Assembly (NCBI GenBank): GCA_945988915.1
Contig: CAMFTS010000004.1
Span: 1 to 28,970 of the forward strand
DNA from: an uncultured Clostridia bacterium
GTDB taxonomy: Bacteria; Bacillota; Clostridia; Oscillospirales; Acutalibacteraceae
Direction of reading: 5' to 3'
DNA: 28,970 bases
The translations under genes were made by a program, and so were the position numbers. Position 1 is the stretch's first letter, and each line of letters begins with the position of its first letter. Below are positions 1-7,861 of the stretch, piece after piece. A model generated the notes under the pieces. That model made no database searches and had not been told where the DNA came from. It saw nothing but the letters and a program-made list of their open reading frames with translations.

Positions 1-53
1 TCAGAAGCCTGTGAACGTAGTTCGTGTGGGTTCAAGTCCCATCTCCTGCACCA
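1..53 (+). tRNA. tRNA-Leu(CAG), 3' portion (5' end outside window)
   Basis: The window opens inside the anticodon loop: U33, then CAG as anticodon, then AA and the 3' strand of the anticodon stem (GCCTG). A long variable arm follows (GAAC-GTA-GTTC stem-loop), marking a class II tRNA. The T arm (GTGGG-TTCAAGT-CCCAT) and the 3' acceptor strand CTCCTGC plus A and an encoded CCA (51-53) complete it. A class II tRNA with anticodon CAG is leucine. The 5' half cannot be checked here. Its 3' end is a common integration site for mobile elements, and accessory genes start directly downstream. Confidence 0.85.
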
Positions 54-60
54 AACCAGA

Positions 61-108
61 AAAATCCGAACCAGATTTTCCCAATAGGAAAAGGGTTCGG
101 ATTTTTTG
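61..108 (+). terminator. Rho-independent terminator after tRNA-Leu
   Basis: A 12-nt arm (AAAATCCGAACC, 61-72) pairs with GGTTCGGATTTT. A nested TTTTCC/GGAAAA stem lies inside, and a run of T follows. It sits just after the tRNA and would end that transcript. Confidence 0.8.
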
Positions 109-130
109 TTTATATCTGAATTATACATAG

Positions 131-158
131 AAAAGCTCCGTATTATGCGGAGCTTTTT
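131..158. terminator. Bidirectional terminator
   Basis: AAAAGCTCCG and CGGAGCTTTT form a 10-bp stem around a 7-nt loop, with T runs in both directions. It can end the minus-strand operon that finishes at 207 and also back up the tRNA terminator. Confidence 0.7.
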
Positions 159-206
159 AACATTAGAGTTATGCCAATATATATTCGTATTAATCAATCA
201 AAAAAA

Positions 207-1115
207 TTAAAAGCCTTTAAATATTACTTTACCAATTTGCTCACAATTTTTTTCTCCTGATTGAAATTCTGTTATTAGCTTATCATAATTTTGAGTTATA
301 GAATCAAATATGATTTTTCCTGTAAACTTAGTTTCATCTTTAATCGAATCAATATCTTCGTTGATTTTTGATATAAGATACTCCAAGAAGTTATTTCTAA
401 GTTTTTCAAACATCATATTTCTATATATCAAATATGGTTCCGTAACATAAGTGTTATCATATTTACGAGCAGTCCAATATACATCCTTAGTTATTTTTAA
501 TAGCCTATAGTCACCTTTCTTTTCAAAATGCTTAATATCAAAATAAGATTTAAAAGTTAATTCTGGTTTCGGTAGTTCTAATCGTTTAAGTTTCTTAATT
601 TTTCGACGAAAGAATTTTTTTGAAAATCCCAAATCTTTAATTCTAAAAAAAATAATTGTTCTCTTAGGTATCTGTCCTTTGATCTTTAGATTTTCATCAG
701 TTTTAATTTTATAGGCAATATTCTTCACTCGGCTTTTTATTTTTCTGCAATTAATACACTTATAATAGACTCCTGCAAAATCACCTTTATTATCGTAAAT
801 ATATATTCGTTCTACATACGCTTTTCCAAACAACATAAGATTTTCTGTGATATTGGATAGCAAATTATCTAAATCATATCTTAAAAAATCATATCCAAAA
901 ACCGATTTAAATAACTTCTCATCACCATCAACATTATAAAAGTTCCTTTCATTGATATGTTTAGCTAATGCTATGGAGTAACTACTACAAAAATCTTCAA
1001 TAAACATATTAGAATGTGACCCGTATGAATATTTGGATATGAATGAATTATACTTAGGGTCTCTTCTTTTTGGACCCAGTTGCGAGGTCTTTGTTGCTGA
1101 ATCAATCCTTCTCAT
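207..1115 (-). CDS. Hypothetical protein, 302 aa, second gene of an unknown operon
   Basis: I do not recognise this family. The protein is basic and Lys/Arg-rich (a KKFFRRKIKKLKRL-like stretch near the middle), has no obvious membrane segment, and contains a CINC Cys pair that could bind metal. A frame-open start lies further upstream at 1199, but I chose ATG 1113-1115: a GGGGTGGGA purine run lies about 4 nt before it, and this leaves only a 14-bp overlap with the upstream 811-aa gene, typical of translational coupling. The segment around residues 90-115 faintly recalls phage portal proteins (a LMLFGKAYVE-like stretch), but nothing else does and no other phage genes are present. The gene is very AT-rich. 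Position beside a tRNA and coupling to a large membrane protein suggest an accessory, possibly defence-like module; this is inference only. Confidence 0.6.
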   Translation of the reverse strand: MRRIDSATKTSQLGPKRRDPKYNSFISKYSYGSHSNMFIEDFCSSYSIALAKHINERNFYNVDGDEKLFKSVFGYDFLRYDLDNLLSNITENLMLFGKAYVERIYIYDNKGDFAGVYYKCINCRKIKSRVKNIAYKIKTDENLKIKGQIPKRTIIFFRIKDLGFSKKFFRRKIKKLKRLELPKPELTFKSYFDIKHFEKKGDYRLLKITKDVYWTARKYDNTYVTEPYLIYRNMMFEKLRNNFLEYLISKINEDIDSIKDETKFTGKIIFDSITQNYDKLITEFQSGEKNCEQIGKVIFKGF

Positions 1116-3537
1116 TTTCCCACCCCCAACGTGTTTTGAATTTTTTATCTTCTGGTAAGTATTTATTAAGAATAAATACTCCAAAGATTTCATATGCATC
1201 TTCTAACATCAGGTCTAAATCCGAATGAGTACCTATTAGATTTTTTAGCCATTGAGAATCGGTTTTAATAACTTTTTGAAAATCCTTGTTTTCCCATTTT
1301 ATCTCGCCGGAATTCATAAATGCATTTTCAATCATAGTTTTCCAAGACGTCCACAATAAAGACCTATGAGCACGCAAAGGACCAAGCTTTGATGGTATGG
1401 AAAGAAAATCAGAGATTCTAATGCATCTTTCTTCTTTTTCTTCCTTAAAACTATCCAACATTTTGTCGAAACAATCAATAATTAAGTTTTGCCATTTATT
1501 ATCACCGATTATTTCACCCCAAAGATACGCATACCCTGAAATGTTACCAAAATCCAAAATAGGGTTACTAAGAGTAACAATTACTGAGTCTTGTTTATAG
1601 GGCTCTTTAACCTTAATCAAGTCTTTTCTAATCAATTCTTGATATAACACAGTAGTTTTCCAAAGGGACGGATATGTTTTCTCAAAAGCCGAAAAATCAT
1701 TTTTAATTAACGATTGTACTAAGAAATTACAAATGTTATTATAACATGCACCAAGCATATCGGGAAAATCATTGTAATTATCCCAATTACTTAATGCAAA
1801 ATACGTTGCGCAATCGCCCCATTTTGCTAAAACATCGTTATAGGAATTGTCAATGTTAACAGTTAGACTATTAATATCGTATTCTTCCCAAATGTAATTT
1901 GTGGTTTCTTTGTGGTATGCCTTTGACTTTTCTAAAACAGTATTTAAACATGGCAATACATTATAAATTTTGTGATACCATTCAATATATTTTGAATATA
2001 CGAATGCTGCTACCGTATGCTTACTCTTCGCAGAAAACTCGTCAGCTAAACTAACAATGTTTTTATTAATCTTATTTAATGAATTGCAGAACATTACAAT
2101 TGTATCATATATTTCTTTGGAAACATATTGCTGTATATACCAATCAGGTGTAATCTTTTTATTTTCAATTTTCTTTTCGGATTTTATGGCTTGATACATT
2201 TTCCCTAAAATTGGATTATTGAAAAATTGAAAATACTTATATTCCTCAAAACATACATTATCTACAGAATACTGCAAAATTTCGTTGAGATTGAAATCCT
2301 TAAAATATTTAAATAGATGTATTCCGAAATGCAAATAAACAACAGCTAAAGATTCAATTAATGATAGACCTGTTTCTACATTAATATTATCATTTGTGAT
2401 GAGACTAATAACTTTTCTCTGAACTGCACCCAAATAGTCAATCCAATATTCAGAATCATTAACTTCAATCGAATCTGATACAAGCTGTTGTAAACATGAA
2501 ATATATTTTCTTATTAAATCATAATCCTTATTTTTGATAAGTTCATTCAGTCCGTATTCATTGATTTTAAGCAGCTCTTTTTCAAACCAAAAGTTATCAG
2601 TTGAATCAATATTTTTTAAGAAAGTACCCGTATTTAATGCTGTTATAAGTTCATGGTAACTTGCCTTGTACCACTTGTTATACTCATTTGTTTTAAACCA
2701 TAAAGAATTATAAGGAATATGCTTTTTGGTATTCATATAAGAAGATAACAATATTAGGTTATTATACATGAAATTAAACAACGATTGGTTTTTATTTTCT
2801 TCTGTCCCCAAATTGTATATGTTGATGATTTTAAGCATCTCGATATTTTTATATGTAACTTTTTTTATATGGTTTTGAAAATTGGCATCATTAGCGAAAA
2901 CACGAGAACTTGATATTTTTTTAAACTCTCTGAAGAAACTATCATATATGCTTTCGGCAACAGAATAGGTGTTTGACATTGTAAGAATTCTTTTTCCGAT
3001 ATAAACATACGAAACTATCATATAAATTGCAAATATAAAGTTTATTGCAATTGTAATCAAACCAATGTTTTCGTATAACAGATTAGAAATAATGACTATT
3101 ATAGAAAAAATCATATAATTAGTGATGGCAGTAATGCTTTTGGAGTTTATTAAGTCATCTCTAAATAAGTTTGAAATTTCCTGTGGTGCATTTACATATT
3201 TAGATGAAAAAACTGTTGCTATATAAGAACAATAAAGACCAAGAAAAACACCAGCCACACTAACAAGGGCAATTAAGATATCTGAAATAAGAGTTTGGTC
3301 AATATTAACCTCAAATTTTAATATTTTTTCTAACAGCTTATCCGAACAAAGAGTGCAGGCAAATAGAATAAAGTTTAAAATGATTTTTTTAGGAACATCA
3401 AAAAATACATTTTTTTGTCTTTTTAAAACAGTCTTTTCGGTAGTGGCATAAACACTCGATTTATAAAAATGTTTTTTAATAAAGAAAACCAAATTAATTC
3501 CTTTGCTACGTAGTCTCCAATAAACATTATTTAACAT
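1102..3537 (-). CDS. Large membrane-anchored hypothetical protein, 811 aa
   Basis: I do not recognise this family. The N-terminal 200 residues hold about four hydrophobic segments: one near residues 55-70, one near 90-115 (containing ALVSVAGVFLGLY) and a pair near 140-190. About 600 residues of charged, predicted mainly helical, Trp/Tyr-rich sequence follow, with no motif I can name, presumably a cytosolic domain. The start at 3537 is chosen over 3576 because GGAGAT lies 6 nt upstream of it, and a -10 element (3567-3572) overlaps the longer start. It is the first gene of a two-gene operon; its stop overlaps the 302-aa gene. A hand count of one line (2101-2160) gives 16 G/C in 60, against 24 in 60 for a line in the right-hand chromosome (25501-25560), consistent with foreign origin. 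Confidence 0.65.
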   Translation of the reverse strand: MLNNVYWRLRSKGINLVFFIKKHFYKSSVYATTEKTVLKRQKNVFFDVPKKIILNFILFACTLCSDKLLEKILKFEVNIDQTLISDILIALVSVAGVFLGLYCSYIATVFSSKYVNAPQEISNLFRDDLINSKSITAITNYMIFSIIVIISNLLYENIGLITIAINFIFAIYMIVSYVYIGKRILTMSNTYSVAESIYDSFFREFKKISSSRVFANDANFQNHIKKVTYKNIEMLKIINIYNLGTEENKNQSLFNFMYNNLILLSSYMNTKKHIPYNSLWFKTNEYNKWYKASYHELITALNTGTFLKNIDSTDNFWFEKELLKINEYGLNELIKNKDYDLIRKYISCLQQLVSDSIEVNDSEYWIDYLGAVQRKVISLITNDNINVETGLSLIESLAVVYLHFGIHLFKYFKDFNLNEILQYSVDNVCFEEYKYFQFFNNPILGKMYQAIKSEKKIENKKITPDWYIQQYVSKEIYDTIVMFCNSLNKINKNIVSLADEFSAKSKHTVAAFVYSKYIEWYHKIYNVLPCLNTVLEKSKAYHKETTNYIWEEYDINSLTVNIDNSYNDVLAKWGDCATYFALSNWDNYNDFPDMLGACYNNICNFLVQSLIKNDFSAFEKTYPSLWKTTVLYQELIRKDLIKVKEPYKQDSVIVTLSNPILDFGNISGYAYLWGEIIGDNKWQNLIIDCFDKMLDSFKEEKEERCIRISDFLSIPSKLGPLRAHRSLLWTSWKTMIENAFMNSGEIKWENKDFQKVIKTDSQWLKNLIGTHSDLDLMLEDAYEIFGVFILNKYLPEDKKFKTRWGWENEKD

Positions 3538-3566
3538 AACAATATCTCCAAAAGTTCTTTTTTTAT

Positions 3567-3595
3567 ATTTTAGCATGTTTTCGACAAGTTTTCAA
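3567..3595 (-). promoter_or_regulatory. Sigma-A-type promoter for the 811-aa/302-aa operon
   Basis: On the minus strand TTGAAA (3590-3595) and TAAAAT (3567-3572) are separated by exactly 17 nt, about 30 nt upstream of the ATG at 3537. Confidence 0.6.
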
Positions 3596-3640
3596 TTCAA
3601 CTATTTATATGAAAATATTTTTCTTCAAATAATCCACACA

Positions 3641-3670
3641 TTCGACTAACCTCCCGTTATAAGGTAGAAT
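3641..3670 (+). promoter_or_regulatory. Possible promoter for the small ORF-tnpV pair
   Basis: TTCGAC (3641-3646) and TAGAAT (3665-3670) lie 18 nt apart on the plus strand, about 30 nt before the first gene. A small GGTAG/CTACC inverted repeat (3663-3680) overlaps the -10. The match to consensus is moderate. Confidence 0.35.
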
Positions 3671-3701
3671 AAAGCTACCAAATAACAGGAGGTCATTTTT
3701 T

Positions 3702-3857
3702 ATGAGCAGAAAGACAAAAATTAAGTTTACGGATTTTGAGTGCAATTTACTTATCAACGGTATGAACGAGTTTCGCAATATGCTTTTGGCAGAGAACCTT
3801 CCAACAGAAGACGTTAATGAGCTGTTATTGAAAATCATTGAGAAAAGTGAAAAATAA
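3702..3857 (+). CDS. Small hypothetical protein, 51 aa, upstream of tnpV
   Basis: The ORF has a strong AGGAGG site 8 nt before its ATG and ends 13 nt before the tnpV start. The product is a charged, probably all-helical 51-aa protein starting MSRKTKIKF, with no transmembrane segment or Cys motif. Its stop overlaps the AAGGAGG of tnpV, so the two are almost certainly co-transcribed and coupled. I know no function; it may be a small partner or regulator carried with tnpV in Firmicute mobile elements. Confidence 0.65.
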   Translation: MSRKTKIKFTDFECNLLINGMNEFRNMLLAENLPTEDVNELLLKIIEKSEK

Positions 3858-3870
3858 GGAGGTTGTTACC

Positions 3871-4230
3871 ATGTCAAACAAAATTCAATACCGTCGTGTT
3901 GGTGATTATTTAATCCCGAATCTCAAACTGCCACCCGAAGAAGTAAGGGTTACCCTTGGTAAGTGGGGTATGATGCACAAATCTTATCTTGAACAATATA
4001 ATAAGGTACTTTTTAGCTCGCTGCTTGGTCAGGGCAAACTATATCAACACTGTGCCGATATTGAAAATCAAGCAAGGGATATGTTTGATATGCTTGTGGA
4101 GCAGATGAAAATAGCTGAAGATGTAACCGAGCAACTGAAAGAAGAGAATCAGATGGAGTGGGTGCAAAGAATGGGGAATATTCATCAAAGGGCAAGAGAA
4201 ATTGTTTGCGAAGAGCTTATTTACTCATAA
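3871..4230 (+). CDS. tnpV: TnpV, transposon-encoded protein
   Basis: This 119-aa product has the hallmarks of the TnpV family carried by Tn4451-like mobilizable transposons: an N-terminal YRRVGDYLIPNL-type segment, a GKWGMMHKSYLE motif near residues 30-41, a helical middle, and the C-terminal ending EELIYS. The family's biochemical role is unknown. ATG 3871 is preceded by AAGGAGG at the correct distance; the same frame is open back to 3838 without a better site. The gene is convergent with the ABC transporter operon and separated from it by a terminator. No tnpX recombinase lies next to it, so it may belong to the same element as the serine recombinase at 16650 or be a leftover of another insertion. 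Confidence 0.85.
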   Translation: MSNKIQYRRVGDYLIPNLKLPPEEVRVTLGKWGMMHKSYLEQYNKVLFSSLLGQGKLYQHCADIENQARDMFDMLVEQMKIAEDVTEQLKEENQMEWVQRMGNIHQRAREIVCEELIYS

Positions 4231-4239
4231 CATACAGAT

Positions 4240-4265
4240 AACCCCACCGGATGACCGATGGGGTT
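4240..4265. terminator. Terminator between tnpV and the ABC operon
   Basis: AACCCCACCGG pairs with CCGATGGGGTT with one mismatch and a 4-nt loop. It lies between two convergent genes and could serve both. Confidence 0.6.
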
Positions 4266-4284
4266 TCGTCATAACTATTTTCTA

Positions 4285-5556
4285 TCAATTGCTGACCTGA
4301 TGACTTGTATATCTTTTGTAAATCAAAGGCAGACAAACGATTGCTACCGACAAAGCTACAAGCGGGAAGAAATAACGCATATCAATAAAATTACCGTCAA
4401 GATAAACATATCTTGATGAATATATGTATGCGCCGAATACCGTGTTTACCGGCATTAACTCAAGAAATTGTGAAACATATTGATTGTCGATGTAAATGAC
4501 AAACTGTGTCAGAAGCGGAAGAAGACAAATCAGAGAAGATAACGCTATAGATGTAATCTGCTTTTTGCAGAAAGCAGACACAGTAAGCGTGATAAAGCAT
4601 AGTGAAACACATCCGACAAGAATAAATGGGATAACTGTTAAAAGTCTTGTTAAGTGACTTTCACCCTGACCTACATTCATACCTTCTGCACCAAGAAAAA
4701 TAAAGCTGATAAGAAGAGCCAATAAAACATAAACTACAAAGCAGAGGACTGTATATATAAGAGCCGCAATTATTTTTGCGCTTGCAAGAGTTCCTCTGCC
4801 TTTCTTACTTGAAAGCAGAAATGCATCTACGGAAAGTGAATATTCAGAAGTAAAAACATTACATAGACCGAAGATTATTATAATAGCAAGAAAAATACCT
4901 ATGTCCTGAGAAAGGATAGAGTAGAAATTTTCCCAACCGTAATCATATCCGGAAACAAAGCCTTTTTCAAGCGTTTCTCTGTCCTGCTTTGCTAAAAATG
5001 CATTGTAATCTCTGTAATACTGTGTTTCGTCAGCGCTGTTTGCATAAAATTCTTCTCGCTCAATATTGCTTTCAAGATCTTCATATTCTTTCACACTCCA
5101 ATAAAGCTTAAAGTATTCGGGAAGATATTCTTTTCTTATGGAGGTTTGAGGTGTGTTGGATATTAGAACTTCAAATTCCGCTTCTGTGATTTCACCCGTT
5201 TCTAACTTGAAAAATAAATCTGAAGTATTTATATCATATTTACCCGAATAAACCGAACCGCCTTCGATATAGTCGCTTAATTGCGCTTCATGACTTTCAT
5301 AATAAATGTCATCACGGTTTTCAAAGTCCTCAACAGCTTTTTTCAATTCGTCAATATTGTCTTTTGACACAAACACTTCAGGTGCCTTTTCAACCTTCAT
5401 AAGTGTCATATCAAAATGACCTCTTGTTCCTGTGTTGTACTGATAAACCGCGACTGCTGACATTGAAATCATAGCCACAAGGCAAATAATAAAAGCGCCT
5501 ATAAAAAGCTTGTTCTGAAAAATCTTTTTAAGCTCATACTGAATAATGGTTTTCAT
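4285..5556 (-). CDS. ABC-2-type transporter permease
   Basis: This 423-aa membrane protein has one N-terminal transmembrane segment (about residues 17-38), a large hydrophilic, presumably extracytoplasmic domain (about 40-210, rich in Tyr/Glu/Asp), then a block of about five transmembrane helices to the C-terminus. That is the topology of ABC-2 permeases for antimicrobial peptide export or membrane-stress response. Its start overlaps the ATPase gene by 23 nt, so the pair is translationally coupled and forms the transporter. It is the last gene of a four-gene operon headed by an ECF sigma factor. The substrate cannot be told from sequence; peptide antibiotic or envelope stress is the usual guess for this arrangement. 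Confidence 0.8.
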   Translation of the reverse strand: MKTIIQYELKKIFQNKLFIGAFIICLVAMISMSAVAVYQYNTGTRGHFDMTLMKVEKAPEVFVSKDNIDELKKAVEDFENRDDIYYESHEAQLSDYIEGGSVYSGKYDINTSDLFFKLETGEITEAEFEVLISNTPQTSIRKEYLPEYFKLYWSVKEYEDLESNIEREEFYANSADETQYYRDYNAFLAKQDRETLEKGFVSGYDYGWENFYSILSQDIGIFLAIIIIFGLCNVFTSEYSLSVDAFLLSSKKGRGTLASAKIIAALIYTVLCFVVYVLLALLISFIFLGAEGMNVGQGESHLTRLLTVIPFILVGCVSLCFITLTVSAFCKKQITSIALSSLICLLPLLTQFVIYIDNQYVSQFLELMPVNTVFGAYIYSSRYVYLDGNFIDMRYFFPLVALSVAIVCLPLIYKRYTSHQVSN

Positions 5557-6427
5557 CTGCCGACACCTCCCCGAAAAAATTCAGATAAACATCACTCAAA
5601 TCAGGCTCGCAGGGTTCAGCGTTTTCGCAAGGCTTTTCCGCAGAAAGAAGTCGCAAAGATATCATCCCGTCACTTTCTGTAAAGGCTTCACCGATAATGA
5701 AACGCTTCTGTATGACAGGCAAAGCCTCTCTTTCAGCTTTTATTCGCCAAACCTTACCTTTTACACTTTCTATGAGGCTATGAACCGTTCCGTCTGCAGC
5801 AATTCTGCCTTCCTTCATAATAAGAACTCTGTCCGCAATGAAAGATATATCCGATACGATATGTGTAGCGTAAATTACAATTCTATCCTTTGACATTTCT
5901 GTCATAAGGTTACGAAAACGGATTCTCTCTTTCGGATCAAGTCCTGCTGTCGGCTCGTCAAGTATAAGAATGGCAGGATTATTGAGAAGAGCCTGAGCTA
6001 TCCCTAATCTCTGCCGCATACCACCCGAAAATGTTTTGATTTTCTTTTTTCGTTCGCTGTATAAATCTACATATTTCAGAAGCTCTTGCGTGCGACTTTT
6101 TCTGAATGGATCATTGATACCCTTAAGAGCACAGAAATAATAGAGAAAATCCTCTGCTGTAAAATCTTTATAGTAGCCAAAGTTCTGTGGCAGATAACCT
6201 ATGATGTTGCGGTATTCTGCATCAAGCTTTTTTATTGATTCATCATCGAGACGAATTTCACCTTGAGTAGGCTTCAGAACATCAGCTATCATTCTCATAA
6301 GCGTTGTTTTTCCTGAACCGTTTGCGCCCAAAAGAGCATAAACTCCGTTCGTGAGAGTAATGCTCAGATTATCGACAGCTTTTTTATCCCCATATTTTTT
6401 GGTGACATTAATCATTTCAAGCTTCAT
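5534..6427 (-). CDS. ABC transporter ATP-binding protein
   Basis: The 297-aa protein is a complete ABC ATPase. It shows Walker A GANGSGKT (34-41), Q-loop Gln81, signature FSGGMRQRLGIA (133-144), Walker B ILILDE (153-158) and the switch His189 in ATHIVSD. A C-terminal tail of about 75 residues follows, as in exporters of the BcrA/CcmA-like class. It hydrolyses ATP at the inner face of the membrane to drive the permease encoded downstream. It overlaps its neighbours on both sides (11 nt with the membrane protein gene, 23 nt with the permease gene), consistent with one polycistronic unit under the sigma-factor promoter. Confidence 0.93.
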   Translation of the reverse strand: MKLEMINVTKKYGDKKAVDNLSITLTNGVYALLGANGSGKTTLMRMIADVLKPTQGEIRLDDESIKKLDAEYRNIIGYLPQNFGYYKDFTAEDFLYYFCALKGINDPFRKSRTQELLKYVDLYSERKKKIKTFSGGMRQRLGIAQALLNNPAILILDEPTAGLDPKERIRFRNLMTEMSKDRIVIYATHIVSDISFIADRVLIMKEGRIAADGTVHSLIESVKGKVWRIKAEREALPVIQKRFIIGEAFTESDGMISLRLLSAEKPCENAEPCEPDLSDVYLNFFGEVSADENHYSV

Positions 6428-7166
6428 ATTTTTTCACCAACCTTTCAAAATTAAAGTTTTTGACTGCAATAAAACCGATAAACAAAACGAAAAGAAGAAG
6501 TACAAATAAAGTTGCAGTAATATTACCAAGGGGCAGACTCCACAAAAAACTTTGTATTCGGCTTGTTGCTTCGCCATGTGAAACAATCAAACCGACTAAT
6601 ATGCACATCATTCCTGCTGATAATCCTATAACGGATTTGATACTGAAAATAATGCACATTGAAAGCACCGCAATTGCTGAAAGCAAAAAGGCAATAAGTG
6701 AAAAAGTGATCGTGTAGAAAAAAGTTTCCGATAATATACTACCGATACATACTACAATAAGGTCATATATACCGCACAAAACTAATCTTCCGGCAAAAAC
6801 GCTTTCAGGCTTATACAGACACGCACTTTCCATTTCAAAAAGCTGTAACGAAGAGGAAAAATAAACGCAGCCTAAACCGCCTACCGCAAGAAATGGAGTC
6901 AAAATGCAGGAAACAAGAGGAGAAATAGTTGATTGTGAGTTTAAGCTTATAGCAAATACAGCTATCAGATATATAAGAGACAGTACAAAAAACCAAGGGG
7001 TAAGACCTTTTATTACTCCCGACAAGAATCCTGTTAATGAGAATTCAGGCACATGTCTTACGTTTATAGTTGAAATCTGAGCTTTAAGATTATCTTTGGC
7101 TTCTTTGCTGTATTGTTCAGCTTCGTATAACGAGAGAACATCCGATATTTCTTTTTTGTTTACCAT
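6417..7166 (-). CDS. Polytopic membrane protein between sigma factor and ABC genes
   Basis: This 249-aa protein has a cytosolic N-terminus of about 50 residues and about six transmembrane helices starting near residue 58. It overlaps the sigma-factor gene upstream by 7 nt and the ATPase gene downstream by 11 nt. In this four-gene arrangement the protein directly behind an ECF sigma factor is often its membrane anti-sigma factor or an accessory transporter subunit. The hydrophilic N-terminus would suit sigma binding, but I see no zinc-binding anti-sigma motif (HxxxCxxC). Both roles are inference; the topology is what the sequence shows. Confidence 0.7.
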   Translation of the reverse strand: MVNKKEISDVLSLYEAEQYSKEAKDNLKAQISTINVRHVPEFSLTGFLSGVIKGLTPWFFVLSLIYLIAVFAISLNSQSTISPLVSCILTPFLAVGGLGCVYFSSSLQLFEMESACLYKPESVFAGRLVLCGIYDLIVVCIGSILSETFFYTITFSLIAFLLSAIAVLSMCIIFSIKSVIGLSAGMMCILVGLIVSHGEATSRIQSFLWSLPLGNITATLFVLLLFVLFIGFIAVKNFNFERLVKKYEA

Positions 7167-7678
7167 AATTCACACTCCTTTAAAGCCTTCAGAGCTCTTC
7201 TTAAACGGGTTTTCACCGTTGGAACGGGAACCTTCTGTACAGATGCAATTTCTTTGATTTTTAAATCGTGATAAAACCTGAGAATAATAACATCCCGCTG
7301 TATATCAGGCAGAGACAGTACAGCTTCTCGCACGATTAAAGCATCTTCTTTTTGCAAGGTTTTATCTTCTGTGATTTCTTCGCCAATATTATCGAGAGTA
7401 AGGAAGAAAAGTTCTTGCTTATATCTGCGAAAATAATCGTTTGAAGTGTTTATTGCAATAGTAAAAAGAAAACTTTTGAGTTTGTTCTTTTCTTTGTAAT
7501 AAGGAAGGTTTTTAATGAATTTTATAAAAGTATCCTGAGTAACATCCTCTGCAGCGGCTTTGTTACCCATACGACGATAAAGAAATCTGTAAATTTCATC
7601 ATAGTACATATCTACGATTTCATTTAACGCTTCTTTATCTCCGAGCTTTGCTCGACAGACAAGCTCTTTTTCATCCAT
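7160..7678 (-). CDS. ECF-type RNA polymerase sigma factor
   Basis: The 172-aa protein has only sigma regions 2 and 4, the group 4 (ECF) layout. Region 2 covers about residues 8-85, including the GNKAAAEDVTQDTFIKF core. Region 4 covers about 115-165, with the helix-turn-helix around IKEIASVQKVPVPTVKTRLR. An AAGGAAGTG ribosome site lies 5 nt before the ATG. It heads the operon and would direct RNA polymerase to the ECF-type promoter found just upstream, making the sigma-ABC unit self-activating. The membrane protein encoded next may restrain it. Confidence 0.9.
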   Translation of the reverse strand: MDEKELVCRAKLGDKEALNEIVDMYYDEIYRFLYRRMGNKAAAEDVTQDTFIKFIKNLPYYKEKNKLKSFLFTIAINTSNDYFRRYKQELFFLTLDNIGEEITEDKTLQKEDALIVREAVLSLPDIQRDVIILRFYHDLKIKEIASVQKVPVPTVKTRLRRALKALKECELW

Positions 7679-7700
7679 TTCATCACTTCCTTACACTTAT

Positions 7701-7729
7701 ATAACGGTTGTCGAATCAAAAAGGTTTCA
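7701..7729 (-). promoter_or_regulatory. Putative ECF-sigma autoregulated promoter
   Basis: On the minus strand TGAAAC (7724-7729) and CGTTAT (7701-7706) are separated by 17 nt, about 25 nt before the sigma gene. TGAAAC with a CGT-containing -10 is the known pattern for Bacillus-type ECF sigma factors such as SigW and SigX. It suggests the sigma factor transcribes its own operon. Confidence 0.5.
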
Positions 7730-7861
7730 TATTTTACGACACTATTTTATAAATTAGTTATACATTACTTGCAGATTGCAAAATCTAACAAATAAGGTAA
7801 CGCACATAATAAAGTTATTCCTGTCGTCGCAGTACCCCTGCACCAACGGGGATTTTCCCTT

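Noticed and set aside
207..1115. Resemblance of the 302-aa protein to phage portal proteins
   Set aside because: Only one short stretch is similar; length, charge and surroundings do not fit and no other phage structural genes are present.
1116..1199. Longer start for the 302-aa protein
   Set aside because: It would overlap the upstream gene by 98 nt and has no ribosome site; 1115 has one.
3538..3576. Longer start for the 811-aa protein
   Set aside because: The -10 element overlaps this start and a good ribosome site supports 3537.
7835..7851. CCCC/GGGG hairpin as a terminator of the sigma-like gene
   Set aside because: It lies before the stop of the minus-strand gene only by position downstream of 7862, has just 4 paired bases, a long loop and no T run.
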